In this document: piece by piece, positions 29,546 to 40,080 of the stretch
Layout of the letters: the number at the start of each line of letters is the position of its first letter
Position numbering within the stretch: the stretch's first letter is position 1
Assembly: GCF_040954835.1 (NCBI RefSeq)
Contig: NC_090703.1
Location: 10,225,001-10,289,000 of the forward strand
DNA from: Lepisosteus oculatus
Taxonomy: Eukaryota; Chordata; Actinopteri; Semionotiformes; Lepisosteidae
Length of the DNA: 64,000 bases
Direction of reading: 5' to 3'
Position numbers and translations under genes: made by a program
The notes under the pieces: model-generated
What the model saw: only the letters and a program-made list of their open reading frames with translations
Told to the model about the DNA's origin: nothing
The model's database searches: none

Positions 29546-32418
29546 AACAGTCTTTTTTCATTGGCTACTATCTACCATTGTGGCCTCCTCTTCTCTGTAA
29601 GCTTTCTTATGTTACGTAGGTGTTAGTGTGTTTTATTTTGCGTGCCGTTTTCCTGACTTGCGCCGCAAGAATTAACTTACAATGTGAGAAACGTGGAAAG
29701 AGAACCAACAATTGTCCTGCAGACGTCACCAGCGTCGCTCTGTTGAAAAGGCCACAGCGTCTAGATCTCACTGCTCACCCTGCCACACAGACTCTCAGGG
29801 CCCGGCCTGCAGCACAGACCGCTTGATCAGAGCCTCCTTTCACCAGGGGGAAGGATGAAAGGACTCTTCAAGTTAAGAAGGACGACATCATAAACTGAAG
29901 CATTTGCATGAATTTGCACACCCAAATCCCAAGGCTGAGGGCTGGCAGACACACCCCTCCCGCCACTGGGCTGTGCTGTGTAAATACACAGAAGGCCCTG
30001 GGAGGAAAGAGAATTAGACTGATTTTAGCACCCCGCTGAAGAAGCCATATGATCATTACTATGTAGCCCAACAGTACGGTAGTGCAAGAGCTCCAATGGT
30101 ACGCAATAGTACATAGTACAATAGTAATGTGTGTATTTTCAACATCCAAATATTAGATTCTCCTAATACCTCAAAACAAAAATGTAAATATTGTTTTCTT
30201 TACTATTGGTCTGATTTCCAATACATTACCACTCTAGGTTAGTGTCTTTTACTACGAAGGACTTGAAACATTATTGCAGAGACAGGCAGCATGGCAGACA
30301 GGGGTGGCTAGGTGGCAAAGGAACTGGCTCTGTGGATGGTGAGAGCCCTGCAGCAGGGAAAAGTCCCCCCAGAGTGTCTTGGGTAAATCTCTTCCCGTTT
30401 CCCACGGGCTTACCAGAGGAAACAGCAGGGCGTCCAAAATCAACAACATCACGGATGGATTCCCACTTGAGTTCTGTCTGAAGAGCACTGAAGAGCAGCA
30501 CCCACCTGGGCGATCGGGTGAAGAAATGAGAAATTGCTTCACCAACAGAATTAAGGAACTTTAAGGAGGGCAGATTGTGCAAGCTCAGGACACTGAGGTT
30601 AACATCCCTAATCTTAACGAACAGCCATGGGATAGGAAGACTCCATCAGGAGAACCACACAGGAGCATTTGTTTTGGAAATGAAGAAAGCAGATCATGAC
30701 CTGTTTGTCCTCTTTCAACAGCATGTCTTTCCATCCCAGTACTTCCTAGCCCAGCCCTGCTGAGCCTCTGAAATCTGACAAGATCAGCAGGGTGGTAAGG
30801 CTGCTTTAGTCAAAACAGCAGCTGACCGTCATTTGAAACAAAGCTTTATCAAGATATCAGACAAAGAAAATGTTTCTTCTCAAAACTCCCTTTCTTAACT
30901 TCGTCCCAGACTAAATGGGTGGAGGAGATCTCATTGAACGCTGCTGCACAATCGCCTTGAAAGATTACATCAGCACTCTCATGGCAAACAGAGGACTCAC
31001 CAAACCCTTCTAAATATCTCATCCAGCTTTCTCAAAGGGCCCACACGCTGGAAGAGCAATGAGCAATGAGTCCCTGAAGCTGCCCAGTCCTGCATAAAGG
31101 ACTGGGCCTTTGGCGTTTGCAGAATTGAGAGGGGTGTATTTGCCAAGCATCTTCAGTTTTAAAAACAGCTAAAACTTTCTCATCGTCTAACTACATTTAT
31201 ATACAGCATAAATAAAACCGGAATGTCAAAATTCCTCATTAAATTATTAAAGCCTTGTGGATGTGAACAGGGGTGTTAATGAAGAAGGCAAACGAGTAAG
31301 AGTAAAATAAATAAGAGGGCCGGAAGCAGTTTGACAGGCCAGAGAGAGCCGCTCAGTGCTCAGCGGTCCTCAACAGGGCTGCGTCGTTAACAGCAAGCCA
31401 ACTGAGGCCAGACGGCAAGAACAGGAATGATCAGAGCTTCTTCACGAATGCAACTTGAATCGGCACGGGCATTTGAGACCTACTGCCACGGTGGGCTGGG
31501 GACAGAGAGCACCTCACACACAGCTCTCTCGTCCACACAGCCCTTTGCAGCCACACCAGAAGAAACGCCAGGAATTCGCCTTCGGTTTCCGAGTCCGTGA
31601 CTGCGACTGACCTCTGACCTCCAGTCTGTGTCCAGCAGCAGCACCGCAGATCCTGGGGCTTTCAGCACGCGGGGACTAAGGCCAATATTCCTGAAAAATT
31701 TACCACTTTGCTAAGTTTACACCTGTTTTTGCTAGTAAGTAAATACCTCAATGTAACATAAATCTTTCAGGCTGCTAATTTAAGACTCCCTTTGGGCAGA
31801 TAACTTTTTTTTTTGCTCTCGAACAAAAACATGAAGCAGAAAAAGCTCTGTGAGCAGGAGCCCAGAGATGGCCAAGCCTGGTCAGTGATCAGGCAGAGCA
31901 GTACAAAAGTTCTAAAAGTGACTGTCACGGGGTCAGTGAGTCAGGCACTGAGTCACTGATGAGCTGCAGCTGAGACGATGAACGTGTGTGTATTGTGTGT
32001 TCCTTTGGACAAAGTGACCAGAGCATGGGGATATTATCCTTTTCAATTTTAACAATTGCTGGAGTCCAGGATGAACTGCATCAACGAACTGGATTACAAA
32101 GCATCTTGACTTCTTACATGAGACACAGGAACTGTCAGCAAGTCGATGATGCAAACTCAGCTACAGATTGGTGACACTGATAGGAACTCTTGGTCTTCCT
32201 GTGTTGCAGTCAATTTTGGCTGCAACAAGCTTATTCTTCTCATGTGGTACTGTGGGCATGCAGGCAGCTGGGAGCACTCACACAGACACCAAGAAGCAAT
32301 CCACAGACAGACAGACCTCAACACATCCATAGAAACACATGCAAGCTCTCCTCTCTGAAGGAAAGCCCTGTTGTTGGTGCTCTCTCACAGGCCTTTCCAC
32401 AGCGATGTCGCCAGCCCC
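29546..32418. other. Gene-free interval with one 5S-like relic
   Basis: Apart from the 5S-like relic at 30718-30808, I see no gene and no repeat that I can name. The interval is of mixed base composition with only short, unrecognised open frames. Confidence 0.45.
30718..30808 (-). pseudogene. 5S rRNA-like relic (5S pseudogene or 5S-SINE head)
   Basis: On the minus strand this matches 5S rRNA in order: the CCACCCTG start, then GATCTTGTCAGATTTCAGAGG (5S: gatctcgtctgatctcggaag), GGCTCAGCAGGGCTGGGC, and AGTACTGGGATGGAAAGAC (5S: agtacttggatgggagacc). In the 5'-central part it is closer to true 5S than the SINE heads at 23.6 and 33.0 kb are. It is followed on the left by a cctctttcaacagca segment resembling the SINE junction, so it may be a separate 5S-SINE lineage with its body lost. 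It carries indels and is not a functional gene. Confidence 0.65.
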
Positions 32419-33032
32419 TTAATAATAATAATTAATAATTTCTTACACTTATATAGCGCTTTTCTGGACATTCCACTCGAAGCGCTTTACAAGTAATAGG
32501 GATCCCCTCCACCACCATCAATGTGCAGCTCCACCTGGATGATGCCACGGCAGGCATAGTGCGGCAGAAAGCTCACCACACATCAGCTATCAGTGGGGAG
32601 GAGAGCAGAGTAATGAAGCCAGTTCATAGATGGGGATTATTAGGAGGCCATGATTGGTAAGGGCCAATGGGAAATTTGGCCAGGATGCTGGGGTTACACA
32701 CCTACTCTTTTCGAGAAACGCCCTGGGATTTTTAATGACCACAGAGAGTCAGGGCCTCGGTTTTACGTCTCATCCGAAGGACGGCGCCTGTTTACAGTGT
32801 AGCGGCGAGGCTTAATAATAAGGCAGAATTATAGTGTCCCCGTCACTATACTGGGGCATTAGGACCCTCATGGACCGCAGGGTGAGCGACCCCTGCTGGC
32901 CCCCCTAACACCTCTTCCAGCAGCAACCTTAGTTTTTCCCAGGAGGTCTCCCATCCAGGTACTGACCAGGCTCACACCTCTTTAGCTTCAGTGGGTTCCA
33001 GTTGTGAGTTGCAGGGTGATTTGGCTGCTGGT
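32419..33032 (-). mobile_element. 5S rRNA-derived SINE, full-length head (copy B)
   Basis: This is the same family as copy A and is alignable along almost its whole length. The left end (32419-32440) is a (TAA)n-type tail next to cttacacttatatagcgct. The right end (about 33032) is the 5S-like head, with gtctcccatccaggtactgacc marking the reverse complement of 5S box C. Near 32812-32845 it has a duplicated segment around the cactata motif (cttaataataaggcagaattatagtgtcc) that copy A lacks. Small indels show it is an old, inactive copy. Confidence 0.85.
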
Positions 33033-33496
33033 TAAAACACCAGAAGCCAAGTGAGACCGAAGCCAAGTCTTCTTCATGCACTGCAGATCAACATAACAAA
33101 AATCATCATTGTAACATCAAGAAAAACCTTGACTGCCTGCAACAGACTGGGAAACAAGTAAACTCACGTGTCCCTCCTACTCCTACTGGACTGCAGCTGC
33201 AGAAAGGGAACCGAAACACACATCCCAAGCTCACCTGCCTGTGGCTAGGCTTTACAATACGTGCAAACAAGTAGGCCCAGTTTCGACTGAAAGCCTGCCT
33301 ACACAAAGCTGATTTTACTCCTTCCTCCAGGCAGCCAGCTGTGGCTGGGATTCCCCAGGCAACGGTACGCGTTCAGCCAAACACCTCCAGGGCAGGACAG
33401 TCTTCCGTTGAACAGGTTATTGCCAGCCTGGTGTGCAAGGGTCGCCCCCTTGGGATCAGTAGTTCAATAATATAGATCAATAGATCAATAATATAA

Positions 33497-33697
33497 CCCT
33501 GCAGCCTGTGTGGGTCCTAATGCCCCAGTGTAGTGACGGGGACACTATACTGTAAAAAGGAGCCGTCCTTCGGATGAGAAGTAAAAACCGAGGTCCTGAC
33601 CAACTGTGGTCATTATAAATGCCAGTGAGTTTCTTGAAAAGAGCAGGGGTGCTACCCCAGTGTCCTGATCAAATTTCCCCCTGGCCTTTGCCTGTTA
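33497..33697 (+). mobile_element. 5S-SINE body fragment (copy C1)
   Basis: This plus-strand fragment of the SINE body runs from the gtgggtcctaatgcccc segment through gccgtccttcggatgag to the caaatttccc segment. The 5S head, most of the 3' body and the tail are missing. It directly abuts copy C2 on its right, in the same orientation, so C2 may have inserted into it. Confidence 0.7.
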
Positions 33698-33704
33698 TGA
33701 GTTG

Positions 33705-34105
33705 TATCTTGTAGCTGTATCACCCTGCAACTCACAACTGGCTACCTTCTGAAACAGGCACCGTTCTTTGGATGAGTCGTAAAACTGAGGTCTTGACCCT
33801 CTATGATCATTACAAATCCCAGGGCATTTCTCTCAAAGAATCTTGGTGTTACCCTGGTGTCCTGGCCAAATTTCCCTCTGGCCTTTACCAGTCATGGCCT
33901 CCTAATAATCCCCATCTCTGAACTGGCTTCATCACTCTGCTCTCCTCCCCACTGATAGCTGGTGTGTGGGGAGTGTTCTGGCGCACTATGGCTGCTGTCG
34001 CATCATCCAGGTGGGGCTGCACACTGGTGGTGGTGGAGGGGATCCCCATTACCTGTAAACAGCTTGGAGTGGAGTGTCCAGAAAAGTGCTATATAAGTGT
34101 AAGGA

Positions 34106-34150
<45 letters not shown>
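33705..34150 (+). mobile_element. 5S-SINE, short-head subfamily (copy C2)
   Basis: This plus-strand element begins with only the first ~36 nt of the 5S-like head (agctgtatcaccctgcaactcacaactggc is the region). It passes straight into the body at ttctgaaacaggcaccg, so the whole 5S internal control region is absent. The rest of the body is intact to the tail gtgctatataagtgtaagg and ends in a long (ATT)n at 34107-34150. Copy D at 53.2 kb has the same junction, so this defines a subfamily and not a private deletion. Confidence 0.8.
34107..34150 (+). repeat. (ATT)n tail microsatellite of SINE copy C2
   Basis: About fourteen ATT units continue directly from the SINE 3' tail. This is the usual result of target-primed reverse transcription by slippage on a TTA-ending template. 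Confidence 0.9.
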
Positions 34151-37100
34151 GTTGCCTGTGTGACTGCAGTGCTCCTCCAGCTGCTGTCAGCTCTGCTGGA
34201 GGCACTGTGAGGCTCACAGTGTGATGAAGAAAGCAGGTGGCCCACTGGGTGTATACTGAGGTGTGGAACACTACGATCCTCCTAATGACTGCGGCAGGGA
34301 AGCCACCTTGATAAACCACTCACTGGCATTGGGAGGTTGTTCTAGAAAAGGAACAATGTAATTTATTCTACATGTAAAGAAGAGATGTATTCATGGGTAG
34401 GCTTGTATTCATTTTTCTCATGGGCTTTATCTGAAACATTCTTGCTGATACTACACTTCAGGTGTAAGACAGCAAGATCCCCAGACACACCGGAAACGTA
34501 GCTGCGAGATATTGTGTCTATTCCCCCTCCTGCGTCAGGCGTTTCTCACACAGTGGAGCACAACGGGTTAGTTTCATGCTAGCTGTAAGGGAGAGAGAGC
34601 CCTCCTCACACTCAAAACTGTTATGACTTCGTGGTTTTCCACAGCAGTAGCCTTGTCATCAAGACTACAGCCCCCCCTGTGGGAGTAACTAACGGGATTG
34701 CTGGCAGGGGGCCCCGTCGTGACACACGTGGGCTACACTCCTTCCCTGAGGGGTCTGCAGGCAACAAAACAAAGGTCAGATGTGCTCCGAGCACCTGTTG
34801 TATCTCTGCTCACTGCTAGGGCCTTCCACACCGCAGTGAAAACAGACCCGCGTCTGCTCGAACTGCCACTGCTTTCAAAACTAGCTTGCCTAGTTCACGT
34901 TCATCCATGCCATCCCCCTCACATAACCCCACGCAGAAGCAGATCTCAACCCCCACACACCCCCGCACACATAGATATAAACGGACAATCCCCCTTCCTT
35001 GAAAAATAGGCAATATGTCTCAAAGCTGACCGCATTACTGTAGATGAGAGCTCCGGCTAATCTTTATCAATGGCTCTGTCCTTTACTGACGTTTCTCGTT
35101 TTTTATTCATTCTTTTTCTCTTTTTGACGCCCTGCTGTCCTTTTGAACTCGGAAACAATGTGTCATCAGTTTAATTCGTGCGGAACACAAATAAATGAAG
35201 GATGACAAACGAGACAAGCAGGCCGGCTGGGAAGGGCTTGTGTGTGTCACACTGCAGCACACACTCCGAGCTGCTTCCTGTCCCGGGCCTTGACTTCACA
35301 GGGAGTCCCACTCGCCTCTTCAAACGGAGGAGACCGAGCGGAGCAGATGCCCGGTTCACACATGGGCTGCCGATACGTCAGCCTGGTTCTCTGTATTAAC
35401 GGCAGAGTTCCCCCTATCCCCATCTTTGCCTGCCCTGTGCTCACGTCTCGGCCCTGAGCCGCCCTGCCCGATGTCTTTGCCTTCAGCGGCCCGAAGGACA
35501 CGAGGACACGATGCCGAGAGACACACAGGCTGTCTGCGCTCTCAGAACAAGCACAGAGCCCGTTTCTCTTCTTCAGCCTGGCCTTGCTATGAAAGACTGT
35601 GCAAATCATGTTCTTCACGCACGAAAACCCATGACACGATACCGAGAAGAGACACTTTCCTCGGAAAAAAGGAGCAAGTAAACATTAAAATTCTAGATTA
35701 ACAAATTCTTCCTGAATTAATATGCATGACAGTATCAGCCTATAAAAAGGCAATTAGGTGCTGTGTTATTTATAGTTTTGACAAAGGATTAAACCACTCA
35801 GCTGTTCTTATTTAATAAGACAGTATCTGGCTGTTGCCTCTTCTCATAGTTGCAGCACGGCAGGGCCGGTTCAGCTCCAGTGAGTCAGAGAGCAGGGCCT
35901 AATAACGAACAGATACATGCTGACTGCATCTTAAAGTCGCTCTCTGGGTCTGCAGGCCAGACCGTTGGGGAACGTGTCTCACAGCTCCCAGGCCTGAGCT
36001 CGTCCGCTCATGGCTTCTCTTAGGCTCGTCTGTCATCACTCAGGTGGAGGCAGAGAGGAGAGGGACCAGGGAAGGGGAGAGGGGAGCTGGCTGAGCAGGA
36101 GACTAGCAGGAAAGCCTTGGCCTAGCTCTCCATGTGGCACAAAAGCACGTTAATTAGATAAAGGCTGACCGGCTTGGGAGTGTCTCTCTGATCTCAAACG
36201 ACACCCTAACTGGAGTCTTGATAGGGGGAGTCCCTGAGTAATCAGTGGGATCAGTCAGCCTGCCCTTCGGTTTGTTTCAGTTCTTGTTTCCCTGGGTGCG
36301 CCCTGTCATTCTGACTAAGGGTCTCTGCATGTGAGCTGGGGAGAGGTGGTCTGCTCTCCCTTAACCAGAGGCCTGAGTCTCCAGCCATCTCCCCTGAGGA
36401 CTATGTGAGCTCTGAGAGCTTAGTCTTGTAATCTTTGAGAGCAGATGCTCACAACAAAAGAGCCTATAGGAGAAAGTGTTTCCCCACCTTCCCTGTGATT
36501 TTGCAAACGTTGGTGATGCACGGTCTCTATGTCATCATTGTTTCTCACACTTCTTTGCTCCATGATGTTATCCACTCTTATTTCTCTGGGCTTTAGTAAG
36601 CTCGGCTGCTTTAACACAGCGTCTGAAGGGCAAAGGGACAGCTGATGAGTGCACATACATGAGCTAGAATAAACACACTGTTTCTTCTTCATATCTGAAA
36701 CAGAATCACTTTAACGCAAACAGCCCAAAAAGCACACTCTACTTCAGTTGACAACACGAGGTCCAGAAAAGCACAATTAGCCAGCGTTCTGTACATGCAG
36801 TTCTGTGCTCTGACACACAAGCACACATTCGCATTCCGCGATGCCGGAACAACACAGCTCATTGTCTCTCCAGACACGACACATTCAACCCACATTTGCT
36901 CCTCAGGCTAAATGCCCTGCCTGAAATTATACACCCCCTGTAGATGTGAGTAAATACACAACTGATGTGAGCTCACACCATCGGGGCTGCCGGGGAAAGA
37001 AAAGACAATAAAAGCATTTGAGAGAAAGCTCCTTCCTGCATACTTCACATCAACACACTGCGCTACCGTTCGTCACCGATCCAGTTCCACGCACTCGGTG

Positions 37101-37489
37101 ACACAGCCAGCTCCTAGTAGGTGGGTGTGAAATAATCAGGGCTCGAGGGTGCCATGGGGAGGACCCGTGCCATATCCCTGACACAGCACTTGTGAGGAGA
37201 GAGGAGATGCTCTGGAATTTTGTAAACAGGTTCCCACTCACACTGCTCATGCCCGGGGCCCCTGTGGGGATGAACACGGCCCACCAGGTCACTGCCCCCA
37301 GACGCAGGGCTGCTGGGCCTCCCAGCAGAGTCCTGCTCGACTGCAACAGCGGAGAGCTGTCTGCCCCGACACCAACCCACGCGCAGTGTGTTTCTTCAGT
37401 AAACAATGAGGATACCAGGGGGGACTGCTGACTCTGCTTTCAGGCATCGAGGAATGTGCCAGGTGGACCATTTTAGAGCACAGGAACGT
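34151..37489. other. Gene-free interval
   Basis: No gene or namable repeat was found. A low-complexity purine-rich patch lies at about 36047-36090. The AT-rich segment at 35690-35830 has no repeat character and could be regulatory, but nothing in the sequence proves it. Confidence 0.45.
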
Positions 37490-37700
37490 CGGAACAGTTC
37501 CAAGGAAGTGGAAGCCATTCAGCCCTTTCAGCTAGTTTGACGGTAGCATTTTGATTGGAGCATCAGATTCCAGTTGTTCATTCAAGCCTACCAGGAAATC
37601 CATATCAAAAAGATAACGGTGGAGATTGTTCCAGACCCCCACAACTCTTTGCGTAAAGAGGTGGGGAAACTTGGTCTTAAATGCACCTCCTCTTCATTTC
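37490..37700 (-). mobile_element. LINE C-terminal and 3' fragment, family L1f copy 2
   Basis: On the plus strand it shares ggagattgttccaga, the following cccacaactctttgcgtaaagag and cttaaatgcacctc with 52110-52190. The leftward gaagccattcagccctttcagctagtttg region matches the end of the 51.97 kb copy. The coding direction is therefore minus. It is decayed, with indels that break the frame. Confidence 0.55.
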
Positions 37701-38050
37701 CACTTAGACCCCCTGCCACCACCAGCTGTCTGCAATACCATAGGCAAGCTGACACAGGTCGCTGGTTTATGTGTATGTATATTAGGTGCATTAGCAACCC
37801 TGATAGCTGAAGGCTGCGATGTGGGAATCATGGCGTCTCTCTCCACTTTTTAGAGAAACATACACCTTTATTTGAGCATTAAAGGCATCTGATTTACATG
37901 TTACATAAAGTCGGTGTATGACTTAAAACGTTTGCTGACAGAGCATGACATGTCAGAGGAGCAAGGGCGTTTCCCCTTCACAACCCCGAATTAGTCACTA
38001 CTTTTCATTGTCCCAGATGAAAACATTTTAATTTGCCGGCAGGTCACGGA

Positions 38051-38068
38051 CACAACACAACACAACAC
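38051..38068 (+). repeat. (CACAA)n pentanucleotide repeat
   Basis: About three and a half units of the same pentamer as at 14488-14519. It is followed by a purine-rich gaaagaga stretch to about 38135. Confidence 0.85.
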
Positions 38069-38129
38069 GCGCTGCATTAAAATAAATTCACAAGTAAGAG
38101 AAAGAGGGAAAGATGAGAAAGAGAAAGAG

Positions 38130-38420
38130 ATTAAAAACAAAAAATAAAGTAAAATATGCCATCGATTGTTTGAATTAAGCAGGTTAATAGCTCTGGGAAT
38201 AAAAGATAACTAAGTTGCCTTGCACTCGAATCTGTTTAGTCTAAATCGACGCCCAGATAGAAGGCGCTCATATTCCCTGCGCGCACGGAGGTCATGATTA
38301 TAGCGGCCCTTCCGCGCCTCTCTCGTTCCCCGACTGCGCGCTTTCGTCTCCAGCACGGCTGCTACCTCTCGTCCGTGCCCTGCTGGAACAAACAGCGATG
38401 CCTATTGAAACGTTGCTTTA
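38130..38420 (-). mobile_element. LINE reverse-transcriptase C-terminal relic, second family
   Basis: On the minus strand one frame reads ERLLSGRRFRLNRFECKAT, a TAG stop (38210-38212), then LSFIPRAINLLNSN. The pattern of a basic stretch ending in an Asn-Arg-Phe motif, followed by SFIPRAINLLN, is the C-terminal signature seen in many non-LTR retrotransposon proteins. The in-frame TAG marks it as dead. The segment is unusually CpG-rich for this part of the window. It could alternatively be a small CpG island in which the resemblance is fortuitous. Confidence 0.4.
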
Positions 38421-38894
38421 CTTTCAACGCGACATCTTCACGCCTATTCTCTCTGCTGCTTTTGCGGCGGTTTTTCGTCCTTGCCAAAGTTTCGATCGCC
38501 TACCAGTCTGATTCCCCGAGGGCCATAATTTTTATTAAATGTATGAAAATTTACAAATACAAATACAACCAGAGGATCAACGAGTCTGTTCTTAGATTTG
38601 TGCCGTGAGAGCGAACGCGTTTGTGCGTGCCCGGCCTGTGTACCGGATGCTGGATTTTGCTGGGCGCTGTTCATTCATAACTGACTTGTCGTTACGACGT
38701 GTTTGGACATCCATTAACGTGTCTCTGTGTGCTCATACAACATATTCTAAAAGAAATGCGCTCTAATGTCTGGAGTCTTTGTTTTCCCCCTGAGCACCCA
38801 TTTCTTAAAAGGCAGTTAGGGTATCACTGCTCAGTCTCAAAACATTTAGCAAAGTGCCTAAGGCTGTGCTCAGCACCTGCTGCTCCATGTGTAA

Positions 38895-39140
38895 GACTGT
38901 CCATCCAACTATTTTCTAACCCCCTTATCCAATACCGGATCACAGTTGGGGGCGGCTGGAGCTTACCCCTGGTCAAGGCAGGATACACCAGTCCATCCCA
39001 GTAAACCACACACTCACTCACACCAGGGCCAGTTTTCACAGAAGCCAGTTAACCTACCTGTATGTCATTGGGCTGTGGGAGACAACCAGAGCCCCCAGAT
39101 GCAAACCCACATGAGCACAGGGAAAACACATACAGCCTGA
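38895..39140 (+). repeat. Common fish interspersed repeat (copy 1)
   Basis: In order, it shows tccatccaactattttctaa, ccttatccaatac, a GGAGCTTACCCC-type block, ccagtccatccca, cacactcactcacacc, aacctacctgtatgtcattg, ggctgtgggaga and aacccacatgagcacaggga. This order of blocks belongs to a very widespread fish repeat whose complete copies end in gcaaactccacacag. I do not assign a superfamily. The copy is moderately diverged. Confidence 0.7.
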
Positions 39141-39864
39141 ATGGCTTTTCTGAGCCTTCTGCCTCTAGAGCTCCCTGCCTGTCAGGTTTCTCTGAAGCTT
39201 TTCATTCGTACATGTGCTGTATTCCCTGACTGGCTACAGCTGTTATGATGATATTGATGATTATTATTTAACTTGGATACATGCCACAATGTTGTTGTTT
39301 TTTTGTGTCCTTGATTCATGTGCAGCCTTTAGTGAATTAATTTGCCCGGTGTGGACAGTGCAGAATCTGAAATTTACGGTCGTGCTGCATGCTTTACAGC
39401 TGCAAATCTCACTTCATGCAGCTGCTTTCTGACTAGGATGTGACCTGGGAGTCCTTTGGCAGATATATATAAAAAGCTTAATGTCTAAAGAATGCAAAGA
39501 CCTCAGCTTTACTGCGGAAGTTATTTTCATTGGATGTTTTTCTAGATTTGTCTCCAACATCAATCATTTGCATATAGCACTTGTGCATATGACAAATGAA
39601 CTGAGAAGCTAATGTCAGAGGTGGAAATGGTGAGCCAAGTGCTTCACAGTGTTTGGGCTTTCTTATGTTCATATACTGGCACACTGCGTGTGTGTATTTA
39701 TCGCATACATGGAATATAAATCACCACCCCCCTCCCTCAGTGTAAGCAAGTCCTGATTCCAGGGCTGGAACCTGCCAGGCGACTCCACATTCTTTCTCAG
39801 TGAGGCTTGAGAGCACTTTTCTAGCAGGAATTTCTCACGTTTTTTCTCTTTTACAAGGTCCACA
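39141..39864. other. Gene-free interval
   Basis: AT-rich single-copy-looking DNA between two repeats. I see no coding signal. Confidence 0.45.
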
Positions 39865-40080
39865 AGTTGTCAGAATCCAGTGCCCCTGCAGTGACAATCC
39901 CAGCGTCAACCCCACAGTACATCCTGCGGTGCAGACACGAGACACTGTTTACACCAAGGGTGGTGGGAGTATTGAACAAGCCCCCTCAAAATGCCGATAC
40001 TCTGAATTTTCTCAAAAAAAAATGGCTGGTTGAAATCCTATCATCAGTTCCTACCGACTACAAAAAGAAAGGCATAGCAA
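39865..40080 (+). mobile_element. LINE C-terminal and 3' fragment, family L1f copy 3
   Basis: The plus frame reads TPRVVGVLNKPPQNADTL and then LNFLKKKWLVEIL. It aligns with the 52.1 kb copy (TQRVVGVWNNPPSHAVEADTL, then ASFRKRLDEIL). This is the C-terminal R-V-V-x-x-W-N-x-x-P motif of CR1/L2-like LINE proteins, here with W to L and a frame locally kept open by an A-run. It is decayed and short. Confidence 0.6.
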
